Assembly: GCF_000934725.1 (NCBI RefSeq)
Contig: NZ_JYNS01000001.1
Coordinates: 372,001 to 436,000 of the forward strand
Direction: 5' to 3'
Length of the DNA: 64,000 nt
DNA from: Methyloterricola oryzae
GTDB lineage: Bacteria > Pseudomonadota > Gammaproteobacteria > Methylococcales > Methylococcaceae
Shown: positions 35,425-44,458 of the stretch, in pieces
How the letters are laid out: each line of letters starts with the position of its first letter
Position numbering within the stretch: the stretch's first letter is position 1
The notes under the pieces: model-generated
Databases searched by the model: none
Told to the model about the DNA's origin: nothing
What the model saw: the letters and a program-made list of their open reading frames with translations, nothing else
Made by a program: the position numbers and the translations under genes

Positions 35425-36531
35425 ATGAAGATTATGGTGCTCGGGCTCCGGGGATTTCCAGGGGTCATGGGGGGCGTGGAAACCCATTGCGAAAATATCT
35501 ACCCGAGAATCCGGTCCCTCGGCTATGACGTGATTGTGCTGGCGCGCTCGCCCTACATGGAGCACGACGAATGGTCCGGCGTCCGTTTCAAACGTCTGTG
35601 GGCGCCAAAAAGGAAATCCCTGGAAACCATCTTGCATAGCCTGCTTGGCGTCATAGTCGCTGCTTTCGAGCGCCCAGACATCCTGCATATTCACGCGATA
35701 GGCCCCGCGATCGTGACGCCAGTCGCCCGCTTAGCCGGCTTGAAGGTAGTGGTAACCCACCATGGTGAGGATTACGAGCGCCAGAAGTGGGGGAAATTCG
35801 CCCGCTTGGTGCTGCGCTGGGGCGAAGCCATGGGAATGCTCTTTGCGAATCAACGCATCGTGATTTCAAGAAAGCTCGAAAAACTGGTTCGCACGAAATA
35901 TGGGAAACCCGCTTTTCGCATTCCCAACGGCGTGCAGCTGGGCCAAGAAGCAGGCGCGAGTTCGGAGGTTACTCGGTTTGGGCTGGAACCTTCTCGCTAC
36001 GTCGTCATCGTAGGCAGGCTGGTACCGGAGAAACGGCATCACGACTTGATCAAGGCTTTCGAGAAAGCGCGGTTGGACGGATGGAAACTGGCGATAGTCG
36101 GCGCTTCCGACCATCCGGACGATTATTCTGAGAGCGTCACCGAAGCCGCGCAGCAAAATCCGGACATCGTCTGCACGGGATTTCTGACCGGCGCCGCACT
36201 CAGGAGCCTTTTTGCTCATGCCGGTCTATTTGTGCTGCCTTCTTCGCACGAAGGCAATCCGATCGCTGCCCTGGAAGCACTCGGCTACGGGCTACCAGTT
36301 CTGCTCAGCGACATTCCTGCACACCTTGAACTGGAGCTTCCGGCATCGAGTTACTTTCCGCTGGGTGATGTGGACGCCCTGCAGCAGGCCCTGACTCAAG
36401 CGGTAAGTGATCCGCCTTCCACTATGGAACTGGACGCTCTGCGGGGCATGATCGAGCGGGATTACGACTGGGATAATATTGCGAGACAAGTCGCGGAGAT
36501 TTACCAACTCTGCATGCCGTCAAGAACTTAG
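35425..36531 (+). CDS. GT4-family glycosyltransferase, DUF1972 subgroup
   Basis: 368 residues from ATG 35425, with AGGA eight bases upstream; an upstream extension of the frame overlaps the previous gene and is not used. The N-terminus KIMVLGLRGFPGVMGGVETHC is the typical opening of DUF1972 glycosyltransferases, often rhamnosyl- or glucosyltransferases in O-antigen and exopolysaccharide loci. The donor domain shows YVVIVGRLVPEKRHHDLI, CTGFLTGAALRSLF and SSHEGNPIAALEALGYGLPVLLS. It forms a two-gene rightward unit with the preceding GT4. Confidence 0.92.
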   Translation: MKIMVLGLRGFPGVMGGVETHCENIYPRIRSLGYDVIVLARSPYMEHDEWSGVRFKRLWAPKRKSLETILHSLLGVIVAAFERPDILHIHAIGPAIVTPVARLAGLKVVVTHHGEDYERQKWGKFARLVLRWGEAMGMLFANQRIVISRKLEKLVRTKYGKPAFRIPNGVQLGQEAGASSEVTRFGLEPSRYVVIVGRLVPEKRHHDLIKAFEKARLDGWKLAIVGASDHPDDYSESVTEAAQQNPDIVCTGFLTGAALRSLFAHAGLFVLPSSHEGNPIAALEALGYGLPVLLSDIPAHLELELPASSYFPLGDVDALQQALTQAVSDPPSTMELDALRGMIERDYDWDNIARQVAEIYQLCMPSRT

Positions 36532-36591
36532 GCAAGAAGCACGATAAGCTGTCAGTACACGATCTTCAGACGCTAAAATCAGCGAAGTTGC

Positions 36592-37308
36592 TTAAACCTT
36601 TCGCATCCCTCGGATCATCAATTCGGTAATTTCCGCCGACCGCGGAAGCGACAAGGCAGACACGACGGTCTGGGCGATATCATCGGGCTGCAGCAACAAG
36701 CCGGGGTCATAGATCCGGCTTTCCAGACCAAAAATTTTCTCTTGCAGCGGCGTCGCCGTTCGGCCGGGAAATACGCTCAACACGCGCACGCCGTTGGCGT
36801 TCTCCTCTGCCCGAAGAGCGTCGGCAAAAGCCTTGAGGGCAGACTTACTGGCGCAGTAGGCCGCGAGCGCTGGTCTGGCGGAAAGCCCCGCGCTGGAATT
36901 GACGAATACAATCTGGCCCTGGGATCGTCTCAACGCTGGCAGACTGATCTGGGTCAGTGCGCAAGGCGCCCGCAGGTTAACCGCATAGTGCCAGTCCATG
37001 TCTTCCGTTCCAGTGTCGCCAACCAAGCCCCGGCGATAGGCACCCGCGCAATGTACCAGAGCGTCAAGGCCCTCCAACCGATCCTCCACATAGTGACGAA
37101 TTGCAGCCAACCCTGGCTCTGATGACAAGTCGGCGCATAGAGGAACCGCGGATTTGCCACGCTTCCCAATTTCCTCACATACCGGCGCCAATTTCGCCGC
37201 ATCACGACCAATAAGGACGATTGAATCCACCAAAACCGTAAGGCCCAGGGCGATGGCTCGGCCGATACCGCTCCCAGCCCCGGTTATGATCGCGGTGCGT
37301 TCAGTCAT
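36592..37308 (-). CDS. Short-chain dehydrogenase/reductase
   Basis: 238 residues. Classical SDR features: TGAGSGIG (9-16) for NAD(P) binding, HCAGA (87-91) as NAG equivalent, and catalytic S138/S139, Y151 and K155. It reduces or oxidises a carbonyl, probably on a sugar nucleotide, because it is the last gene of the leftward sugar cassette starting with rfbF, 15 bp after the DUF4910 gene. Its exact substrate cannot be told. Confidence 0.88.
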   Translation of the reverse strand: MTERTAIITGAGSGIGRAIALGLTVLVDSIVLIGRDAAKLAPVCEEIGKRGKSAVPLCADLSSEPGLAAIRHYVEDRLEGLDALVHCAGAYRRGLVGDTGTEDMDWHYAVNLRAPCALTQISLPALRRSQGQIVFVNSSAGLSARPALAAYCASKSALKAFADALRAEENANGVRVLSVFPGRTATPLQEKIFGLESRIYDPGLLLQPDDIAQTVVSALSLPRSAEITELMIRGMRKV

Positions 37309-37323
37309 CGATCAGGGGCAATT

Positions 37324-38646
37324 TCAAGCGCGACCTGCCGGCCGCAACAACTCCGCGTCTTGCAGGCGCTCGGCCGCATGACGAATGGTGGCAAAATCGA
37401 TCCCAGAGCGCTCTGCGATATCGAGCAAAGAATGCTGACCGTCTGACTGATTCAGGATCCACAACACCGCCATCTGAAAGTCTTGCTGCCGATGCTGACC
37501 ACCGACCGCCTTATAAAGTCCCCTACGGCCAAGTTGCGGCTCGCATTTTGGATTCTGGTTGACCAAGACTGCGTCGTTTTCTGCCAGTTCGATGAAATCC
37601 AGACACAGCCTGAGACTCTCTTCCAAGGACTGCTGTTTGACGAATTCGAGGTTGTCGGCTGAGGTGTGGTATTCGGGATAGCAGCCATGCGGCGTGCGCA
37701 TCAGGCATCCCACCGGCAGATCAAATCCCGGAGAACAGAACTGCCGCTCGTCGTAGCCATAGGGTGAAAAGTCTTGGATTTGACTCGGCACTCCGAAGCG
37801 CCGTAATGCATGCTCCATGTAGCGGTCAGTTAATGAGTCTCCTCGTCGGCTCCGCTTGTAGGTGAAGCCACCGGCATCGCCTATGCAGGTCAACACCAAG
37901 CCGTGGACGATGCGTGAAGCCCACTCCTCATTGCGGGAAAGCCAGACGATTGAACCGATCGTTCCCGGAATGAAAAGAAACCGGTAACTCAGGCGTGTCT
38001 TCATGCGAGTCAGCATGTCCGCCAGAGTTGTCGCCACAGCAATCCCCGACAGATTGTCGTTACCCAACGAAGGATGGCAGATATGACAGGAAAAGAGCAC
38101 CTCTCGTTCTGTCTCTCCTCGCACCAGAAACTCGCCATAGTTCAGCACACCATCACCCAAGCTGGTGTCAACAACCACCTCGTAGGAGCCATCTTGCAGG
38201 GACTGTAACTGGTTATGGGACAGGCAAAAGCCCCAAGACTCACTGTAATAAGAAGTGCGGTAGGGAACCCAATCCGGGTGCTCCGGGAGACTGTGCAGAT
38301 GCGGCTTCAAATCCGAGAGGCTCATCACTCCGCGAAATGGCGCGCTGTAATTGACCAGGTGAAGGTTGAGTCGGGCGAAATCGACAACGGTATCCCCGTT
38401 GGGTCCCTTGATGTAAGCCCCCTTCACATTCCATTCCTTGGGCACTGTCCAGTCGAACGCCTGCGTCCCGGTAGGAACTGCCACCATATCCAGCCCAATC
38501 CGCGAGCCAATCACCTCGAGCGTATCGCGCACACCTTGACCGGTAATGCTGCGACAGATGGGGTACAACTGTTCCATCAACGGCCGCATCCCGCCCAGGA
38601 TTTCTGGTTCTTTGAGAAGTTCGGTCTTTGCTTCGCTGATCCTCAT
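37324..38646 (-). CDS. DUF4910/DUF2172 aminopeptidase-like protein with C-terminal winged helix
   Basis: 440 residues. The central M28-like zinc fold retains candidate metal ligands: HICHPSLGNDN, IGDAGG, YDERQF and PEYHTSADN, with an inserted domain near residues 60-130. The C-terminal 80 residues (FQMAVLWILNQSDGQHSLLDIAERSG onwards) look like a winged helix. Members sit in polysaccharide and deoxysugar clusters, where their reaction is not established; they may hydrolyse an amide or deacylate a sugar. It overlaps rfbC by the ATGA start/stop, so both are cotranslated. Confidence 0.85.
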   Translation of the reverse strand: MRISEAKTELLKEPEILGGMRPLMEQLYPICRSITGQGVRDTLEVIGSRIGLDMVAVPTGTQAFDWTVPKEWNVKGAYIKGPNGDTVVDFARLNLHLVNYSAPFRGVMSLSDLKPHLHSLPEHPDWVPYRTSYYSESWGFCLSHNQLQSLQDGSYEVVVDTSLGDGVLNYGEFLVRGETEREVLFSCHICHPSLGNDNLSGIAVATTLADMLTRMKTRLSYRFLFIPGTIGSIVWLSRNEEWASRIVHGLVLTCIGDAGGFTYKRSRRGDSLTDRYMEHALRRFGVPSQIQDFSPYGYDERQFCSPGFDLPVGCLMRTPHGCYPEYHTSADNLEFVKQQSLEESLRLCLDFIELAENDAVLVNQNPKCEPQLGRRGLYKAVGGQHRQQDFQMAVLWILNQSDGQHSLLDIAERSGIDFATIRHAAERLQDAELLRPAGRA

Positions 38647-39185
38647 AATTCATCCGACCCGTTGAAATCCGGATAGTTCGCGTCCCTGTCGCAAATTAAC
38701 CGAGCTTCCATGGGCCATGATATGCCAAACGCCGGATCGTTCCAGCGCACACCGCGGGCGGCACTTCCCTCGTAAAAAGTTGACATCTGATAGAACACTT
38801 CAGTGTCATTAGCCAAGGTTTGAAAACCATGGGCCAGACCTTCCGGAATGAACAGCATGCGGCCGTTGTCTTCGGTCAAGGTTTCTGCGACGTGGTGCAG
38901 GTAGGTGGGGGAATTCCTTCTTAGATCGATGATGACATCGTGGATGGCACCGCGGGTGCAACGAACGAGCTTGCACTCCCCAAATGGCTCCGCTTGATAA
39001 TGCATGCCCCGAAGCGTGCCCTCCCTGTGATTGAAGGACGTGTTGCACTGCACCAGTTCGGCGTTCAATCCATGCTCGGCAAACTCCTTTCTACACCACG
39101 TCCGGGCGAAGTAGCCACGGGTGTCGGAGAATCGTTCCAGTTCGATGAGAAAGGCGCCGCGAATTTCCGTTTCGTAGAACCGCAT
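38643..39185 (-). CDS. rfbC: dTDP-4-dehydrorhamnose 3,5-epimerase-like protein (RfbC family)
   Basis: 180 residues from ATG 39185, five bases after the methyltransferase stop; an upstream extension overlaps that gene. Family motifs are clear: FSDTRGYFARTW, NTSFNHREGTLRGMHYQ with the catalytic histidine, VRCTRGAIHDVIIDLR, FIPEGLAHGFQTL and VRWNDPAFGISWP. It epimerises C3 and/or C5 of a nucleotide 4-keto-6-deoxysugar. In this operon the nucleotide is probably CDP rather than dTDP, because the operon starts with a cytidylyltransferase. Confidence 0.9.
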   Translation of the reverse strand: MRFYETEIRGAFLIELERFSDTRGYFARTWCRKEFAEHGLNAELVQCNTSFNHREGTLRGMHYQAEPFGECKLVRCTRGAIHDVIIDLRRNSPTYLHHVAETLTEDNGRMLFIPEGLAHGFQTLANDTEVFYQMSTFYEGSAARGVRWNDPAFGISWPMEARLICDRDANYPDFNGSDEL

Positions 39186-39190
39186 ACGAA

Positions 39191-40429
39191 TCAGTGAACC
39201 TGAACCTCTGGAATGGCCGTGATGAACTTGCCGCCCCAATCACGGATATAGGCCATTTGCTGCATGATCTCATCCTTCAGATTCCAGGGGAGAATCATGA
39301 CATAGTCCGGCTTGGTCTCCCGAATGCGATCAGGGGCGAATATCGGAATGTGCACACCGGGAAGGTAAAGTCCCTGCTTGTGAGGACTCAGGTCGACGGT
39401 GTAGTCGAGAAAATCGGTCCGTACGCCGCAGTAATTGAGGAGGGTATTTCCTTTGGCGGGCGCACCGTAGCCAACGATGGTCTTGCCCGCTTCCTTGGTG
39501 GCGATGAGAAATTTAAGCACCTCGCGCTTCGTCCTTTTGACCTTCTCAGTGAAGCTGTCGTAATACGCCAGGTCCTGAACGCCGACCGCCTGTTCGCGGG
39601 CCAGCAAATCGGTGAGCCGCGCTTCCTGTGGACGATTGGCATTGCCGTCATGGCAGGCATAGATGCGCAGCGATCCACCGTGGGTCGGCAATTCCTCCAC
39701 GTCAAAAAGTCGAAGACCATGGGCAGCAAAGATCTTGCTCACAGCCGTCGCGGACAGATAGGAGTAATGCTCGTGGTAGATGGTGTCGAACTGATTATGT
39801 TCCACCAACTGCAGCAAGTGCGGGAACTCCATGGTGATGATGCCGCTGTCCTTGAGCAGCACCTTCATGCCGCCAACAAAATCATTGATGTCAGGCACAT
39901 GCGCCAGCACGTTGTTGCCCAGCAACAGATCTGCTGACTTTCCTTCAGCGACCAGGGATTTGGCGGTCTCCACGCCGAAGAACTTGACCACCGACGGTAT
40001 CCCCTTGGCCACCGCCACTTCCGCCACATTTGCCGCCGGTTCGACTCCCAGAACGGGAATGGATTTCTCCTTGAAATATTGCAGCAGATATCCGTCATTA
40101 CTGGCAATTTCCACCACCAGATTGCTGCTGTTCAAACCGAAGCGACTCTGCATGTCGTCGGTGTAGCGCTTCGCATGACGCAGCCAGCTTTCGGAATAGG
40201 AAGAAAAATACAAATAGTCCGAAAAGATATTGGCCGGACTTTCATATTCGGCCAACTGCACCAGAAAACAGGATGTGCACACATATACATCCAGTGGATA
40301 AAAAGCTTCGGCCTGACTCAGTTGGGAAGGCTTGATGTTGGAGTTCGCCAGGGGCGACATGCCTAGGTCGACGAACTTGTGGGTAAGTCCGGTCCCGCAA
40401 AAACGGCAGTGATAGGTATGGTCTGTCAT
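39191..40429 (-). CDS. Nucleotide-sugar C-methyltransferase, SAM-dependent (TylCIII/NovU-like)
   Basis: 412 residues from ATG 40429, chosen because the zinc-binding N-terminus starts there (CRFCG ... CTSC). The middle SAM-binding domain has VVEIASNDGYLLQYF and VLGVEPAANVAE, and LLLGNNVLAHVPDINDF. The C-terminal domain (Methyltransf_14 type) includes IVGYGAPAKGNTLLNYCG and DYVMILPWNLKDEI. Such enzymes add a methyl group to a carbon of a keto-deoxysugar nucleotide, making branched sugars. It lies between the SDR and rfbC genes. Confidence 0.92.
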   Translation of the reverse strand: MTDHTYHCRFCGTGLTHKFVDLGMSPLANSNIKPSQLSQAEAFYPLDVYVCTSCFLVQLAEYESPANIFSDYLYFSSYSESWLRHAKRYTDDMQSRFGLNSSNLVVEIASNDGYLLQYFKEKSIPVLGVEPAANVAEVAVAKGIPSVVKFFGVETAKSLVAEGKSADLLLGNNVLAHVPDINDFVGGMKVLLKDSGIITMEFPHLLQLVEHNQFDTIYHEHYSYLSATAVSKIFAAHGLRLFDVEELPTHGGSLRIYACHDGNANRPQEARLTDLLAREQAVGVQDLAYYDSFTEKVKRTKREVLKFLIATKEAGKTIVGYGAPAKGNTLLNYCGVRTDFLDYTVDLSPHKQGLYLPGVHIPIFAPDRIRETKPDYVMILPWNLKDEIMQQMAYIRDWGGKFITAIPEVQVH

Positions 40430-40479
40430 TCTTCTGATTCCTTTGAGCAGCGGCTGATGGTGCGGAACGATCCGATCGA

Positions 40480-41529
40480 TCAGGCCCGGACCCATTTCAG
40501 GTCGGTATTCAGCAAGCCTTTGTTCTGCAGTTTCTGCAGGACTTTGAGACGGATAAAATCGGAGCTACGGAAATCGGTATCGGCAAAGCCGATGGACGAC
40601 AAGCGGTCCTTGATCTCGCTGATGGCATCCTCTATGCGCACTTGCGGCTGATGATTCGGCGCCAGCTGCTTATAGAGAGAAAAATCGACGCGGTAGGAGC
40701 GCTTGTCGGGCTGCGCATCCTTGTTGATCGAAATCGCCGTACCCGGCAGGATGTTGGCGACAATCTCCGCCAAATCCTTCACCTGGAAATTCCAGGCATC
40801 GGAACCCGCGTTCACAGACAGACATGTGCCACCGCTACTGGCCTCACGGACACAGGCCCAGGAAATCGCCCGCGCCATATCATTGACGTGGATCAGAGGC
40901 CGCCACGGGGTACCGTCGCTGAGAATATCGATCTTCTTCCAAACCATGGCTCCGGCGACAAAATCATTGAGCACCAGATCCAAGCGCAGCCGGTCACTCA
41001 TGCCGCAGGCGGTGGCGAAACGCAGGCAGGTGACGGAAAATCCTTCATCCGCCACCTCTTTCAATGCCTCCTCGGAAAACACCTTGGACTTGGCATACAT
41101 CGTCAAAGGATTTAGGTCCGAGTCTTCCTTTCTGGGCGCACTATCGGCGGAACCATAAATACTGCAACTGGAAGCGAACACAAACCGCTTCACCCCGACC
41201 TTCTTCGCCAGCCGGGCAATGTCGATACTGGCCTTGTAGTTGATCTCCTCGGTCACCGCCTCGTAGAGATTCCCCATGGGATCATTGGAGATGGCAGACA
41301 GGTGCACAACGACATCCACCCCGTCGAGCACCGCCGGGTCCATGTTTCTGACATCACCGAAATACTGAACATCGGCCCGAGTCTCAGGCAATACGTCACA
41401 GGCCGTAAGGCAATGGGCAAAATAGCCCATGTCGTAGCCGATGATCTGCGCCTGCGGATAGTCTTGGCGCAGAGTCTTGACGACGCCTGGCCCCACATAT
41501 CCCATGTTTCCTGTAATCAATATCTTCAC
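40480..41529 (-). CDS. Extended SDR: NAD-dependent sugar-nucleotide epimerase/dehydratase
   Basis: 349 residues from GTG 41529. It has the extended-SDR NAD site TGNMGYVGPG (6-15) and catalytic S121/S123, Y145 and K149 (MYAKSK). It likely acts on a nucleotide sugar as 4,6-dehydratase, epimerase or reductase. The operon lacks a recognisable CDP-glucose 4,6-dehydratase (RfbG), so this protein is the best candidate for that step, but its sequence is not of the typical RfbG type. It follows the L-2-hydroxyglutarate-oxidase-like gene with a 4-bp gap. Confidence 0.88.
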   Translation of the reverse strand: MKILITGNMGYVGPGVVKTLRQDYPQAQIIGYDMGYFAHCLTACDVLPETRADVQYFGDVRNMDPAVLDGVDVVVHLSAISNDPMGNLYEAVTEEINYKASIDIARLAKKVGVKRFVFASSCSIYGSADSAPRKEDSDLNPLTMYAKSKVFSEEALKEVADEGFSVTCLRFATACGMSDRLRLDLVLNDFVAGAMVWKKIDILSDGTPWRPLIHVNDMARAISWACVREASSGGTCLSVNAGSDAWNFQVKDLAEIVANILPGTAISINKDAQPDKRSYRVDFSLYKQLAPNHQPQVRIEDAISEIKDRLSSIGFADTDFRSSDFIRLKVLQKLQNKGLLNTDLKWVRA

Positions 41530-41533
41530 AGTG

Positions 41534-42733
41534 TTATCCCAAGTTCTTAATAACTTCTTCGCAAACGAATTTCGAGAATGGAATGGAGCACGTGAATCCG
41601 GGCGAAACGGCGTTCAGCACATGCAAAGAACGCTTATCGGCCTCCAGAATGAAGTCCATCTCCAGACATTTTTTCTTGATGTTGATCAACTGTGCCCGCA
41701 GCCCCGGCTTGCCCCATTTGTCGAATTGCGTCGGATCCATGTCCGTCACCATGGTGCTCGCCAGATTCAGCAGGTGACGCTTTGAATATTTCTTGAACTC
41801 CTCCATGGAAAGCGCGGCAAAATCGAAAGTTGAGCCCGTCAGCAGTCGCATCTGGTTGACCAGCACTTCCATGCATTCGCCCAATTCAAAATTCCCCAGT
41901 CCCTCATAATGCTCGCGCCAGAACGCCGGGATGGCCGTGGGGCCGATCTTAACCATGCCCGAAACGGTCACCGTGAAGTGCACGCCCAGGAAGGGATTCT
42001 TCAGGTTGGGAACCGGATAGATATTGGTGCGGAGGAATCCGGGCTTGCGACTGGAAGTCAGATAGATGCCCTTGAAGGGGACTATCGAATAATCCTGGGA
42101 AAATCCGAAATCCCGCGCAATGCTGTCGGCATACAAACCTGCCGCGTTGACGGTGTACCCCGCTTCGACAGGTCCACCGCTGGTCAATACCTGTCCGTTC
42201 TTGAATCCCAGGTAACGCGTCGAGAAGCGGAACTCGACGCCTTCAGCCAAGGCATCCTCCTGCATCTTGGCCAGCACTTGCATGGGGTCGACCGAGGAGG
42301 TGGTGGGCGAAAACAAGCCCCGCTCATGGGTTGCGACCAGTGGCTCGATCTCCCGCGCCTCGGCCGCCGTAATGGACTGCAGTTCGATGCCATTGGCCTT
42401 GCCGCGCGCAATCAATTCATCCATGGTCTTCAATTCCGCCTCGTCCTTGGCGACTACCAGCTTCCCGCACTTATTGATGGGAATGCCGTGATGATCACAG
42501 AACTCGGTCAGCGCGCGGTTGCCCTCCTTGGTAAAGCGTGCCTTGAGACTATCCGCCGTGTAATAAAACCCGGCGTGCAGCACGCCGCTGTTACGGCCGC
42601 TGGTGTGCCGCCCGCAACCGTCCTCCTTTTCGAGGACGACTACCTTGGCATCCGGATAAGCACGCTTGAGTTCGCGCGCCACATTGACGCCGATAATGCC
42701 TCCCCCCAGAACCAGAAAGTCACACGTGCTCAT
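41534..42733 (-). CDS. lhgO: L-2-hydroxyglutarate oxidase-like FAD protein (LhgO)
   Basis: 399 residues. The DAO-fold FAD site is at the N-terminus (DFLVLGGGIIGVNVARELKR), followed by HTSGRNSGVLHAGFYY, characteristic of LhgO/L2HGDH, which oxidises L-2-hydroxyglutarate to 2-oxoglutarate and passes electrons to quinone. Its position inside a nucleotide-sugar operon, 5 bp after rfbF, suggests it may oxidise a sugar-linked hydroxy acid instead, or scavenge a by-product. Family assignment is firm; substrate is open. Confidence 0.88.
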   Translation of the reverse strand: MSTCDFLVLGGGIIGVNVARELKRAYPDAKVVVLEKEDGCGRHTSGRNSGVLHAGFYYTADSLKARFTKEGNRALTEFCDHHGIPINKCGKLVVAKDEAELKTMDELIARGKANGIELQSITAAEAREIEPLVATHERGLFSPTTSSVDPMQVLAKMQEDALAEGVEFRFSTRYLGFKNGQVLTSGGPVEAGYTVNAAGLYADSIARDFGFSQDYSIVPFKGIYLTSSRKPGFLRTNIYPVPNLKNPFLGVHFTVTVSGMVKIGPTAIPAFWREHYEGLGNFELGECMEVLVNQMRLLTGSTFDFAALSMEEFKKYSKRHLLNLASTMVTDMDPTQFDKWGKPGLRAQLINIKKKCLEMDFILEADKRSLHVLNAVSPGFTCSIPFSKFVCEEVIKNLG

Positions 42734-42738
42734 GGGGT

Positions 42739-43512
42739 TTACCAGACCTTCCAGGGCGCTTTGTCACTGGCCCACAAATCATCGAGCACATGTTTGTCGC
42801 GCAGGGTATCCATGGGTTGCCAAAAGCCCTTGTGCTTGTATGCCGCCAATTGTCCCTCCTTAGCCAACCTCACCATGGGGCCTTGTTCCCAGACCGTCGT
42901 TTCGTCTTCGACGTAGTCTATGGCTTCAGGCTCCAGCACGAAGAAACCGCCATTGATCCAGGCGCCATCTCCGTCCGGCTTTTCGCGGAAGGAGGGCACG
43001 CGGGTATCTTCCTCTTTCAAGGTAAACGCTCCAAAACGGCCTGGGGGTTGCACCGCCGTGACAGTGGCTTTCACTTTCTGCTCGTTGTGGAATTTGACCA
43101 GTTCGTGAATGTTGACATCGCTGACGCCATCACCGTAGGTCAGGCAGAAAGTCTCATCGCCGATATAGCGCCGTGCCCGCTTGAGACGACCGCCGGTCAT
43201 TGTCCCCTCGCCTGTATCCACGAGGGTTACCTTCCAGGGTTCCGCGCCGTGCTGGTGCACATCCATCTGGTTGTCCGCCAGGTTCAGCGTGAGGTCGGCC
43301 GTGTGCAGGTAGTAATTGATGAAATAGTCCTTGATGACGTGACCCTTGTAGCCACAACAAATCACGAACTCATTGATGCCATAAGCGGAGTAGATCTTCA
43401 TGATGTGCCAGAGTATGGGCATCGACCCCACTTCCACCATCGGCTTAGGCCTGATCGCGCTTTCCTCGCTGATGCGGGTCCCATAGCCTCCCGCCAAGAT
43501 TACTGCCTTCAT
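42739..43512 (-). CDS. rfbF: Glucose-1-phosphate cytidylyltransferase
   Basis: 257 residues. It has the nucleotidyltransferase signature [20 protein letters not shown], the RfbF-typical [42 protein letters not shown] and [20 protein letters not shown]. It makes CDP-glucose from CTP and glucose-1-phosphate, the first step of CDP-deoxysugar synthesis. It is the first gene of a leftward seven-gene cassette (rfbF, lhgO, SDR, methyltransferase, rfbC, DUF4910, SDR) with gaps of a few bases. GGAGG lies four bases before the ATG, and a hairpin lies just upstream. Confidence 0.97.
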   Translation of the reverse strand: MKAVILAGGYGTRISEESAIRPKPMVEVGSMPILWHIMKIYSAYGINEFVICCGYKGHVIKDYFINYYLHTADLTLNLADNQMDVHQHGAEPWKVTLVDTGEGTMTGGRLKRARRYIGDETFCLTYGDGVSDVNIHELVKFHNEQKVKATVTAVQPPGRFGAFTLKEEDTRVPSFREKPDGDGAWINGGFFVLEPEAIDYVEDETTVWEQGPMVRLAKEGQLAAYKHKGFWQPMDTLRDKHVLDDLWASDKAPWKVW

Positions 43513-43532
43513 ATGCCTCCATCAATTCTTCT

Positions 43533-43552
43533 GGTGGCCTGCACCCGCCACC
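43533..43552 (-). promoter_or_regulatory. Hairpin in the leader of the rfbF operon
   Basis: GGTGGC (43533-43538) pairs with GCCACC (43547-43552) across an 8-base loop, ending about 20 bp before the rfbF start. The T-run flanking it (43553-43557) is on the wrong side to act as a terminator for leftward transcription, so it may shape the leader RNA or be a binding site. Function is inferred. Confidence 0.3.
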
Positions 43553-43688
43553 TTTTTGAGGCTAGTGCCTGATGGCGGTCATGCGCGCACCGAGACATTC
43601 GCCCTTCCCAATTTTTTCGGATGCAAAGGGTCACCCGAATTTTCGGTGTACTCCGACTACCGGAATCCCATCTGGCGCGCTGAATCCC

Positions 43689-44255
43689 TCACTCCGGAAC
43701 CATAACGGTATCGCCGGGCTGCAGGATGATGTTCTGCTCGAGGTTTTCCCCGTTGACTACCTCGTTATAGTCGAAATTGAAGGTTACCGTGCCATCCTTG
43801 GTGCGGCGCAAGACCTTGATATCGTCTTCATCCGCATACACGGTCAGGCCGCCCGCCAGACTGATGGCCTGCATGACGTCAACATACCGACCGACTGGGT
43901 ATTCTCCGGGCTTGTTGACCTTTCCGATGACGTAGATGACGTTGCCCTTGAACATCTTGACGGTCACCGACACGGCCGGATCCGGCATGAATTTCGATAG
44001 GCTGGAGGCGATTTCGTCCCGCAGCTGATCGGCCGTCTTCCCCGCTGCCTTAACGTTTCCGATCAACGGGAAGGTGATGCCCCCGTCCGGCCGCACGGGC
44101 ACTTCACGGGTCAATTCAGGTTCCTTCCAGACGGAAACGTCGAGAATGTCGCCGGCCGCAATCAGGTATTCCGTCGGCTTCTCGTCAGCCGCAAAGACAC
44201 TGGCGCCGAACAGACAACACAGGCTCGCCACGATACTCAAGAATTTGCTTTTCAC
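43689..44255 (-). CDS. Polysaccharide export protein (OPX/Wza family, short form)
   Basis: 188 residues from GTG 44255 with GAGG five bases upstream. After a signal peptide ending FAADE comes the Poly_export domain (YLIAAGDILDVSVWKEPELTREVPVRPDGGITFPLIG), then an SLBB domain (YVIGKVNKPGEYPVGRYVDVMQAISLAGGLTVYADEDDI). It lacks a lipobox and the C-terminal helical barrel of E. coli Wza, so an outer-membrane partner is needed, possibly the barrel at 30237-31424. It works with the Wzz-type protein upstream to move polymer through the periplasm. Confidence 0.93.
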   Translation of the reverse strand: MKSKFLSIVASLCCLFGASVFAADEKPTEYLIAAGDILDVSVWKEPELTREVPVRPDGGITFPLIGNVKAAGKTADQLRDEIASSLSKFMPDPAVSVTVKMFKGNVIYVIGKVNKPGEYPVGRYVDVMQAISLAGGLTVYADEDDIKVLRRTKDGTVTFNFDYNEVVNGENLEQNIILQPGDTVMVPE

Positions 44256-44458
44256 TTTAACCTCGTCTCCAGTTCACTGGTAATTGATCCCGTTGAGCCA
44301 CGAACTTGGGCTCACCCCGCGTTGATCCAGAACGGCGATGGTCTCACCTGAGTCCGAGGCCGGCAACCCGCGCATCGCGGAGCATTGTCTAGGTATCAAG
44401 GGGTAGATTCAAGCCGCCACCTTGTCGCCCCCCCCTGAACGCGGCACGGCAATGTCGA

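Noticed and set aside
43533-43557. Rho-independent terminator on the plus strand near rfbF
   Set aside because: Stem followed by five T fits a plus-strand terminator, but no plus-strand gene ends here; reported as a leader hairpin only.
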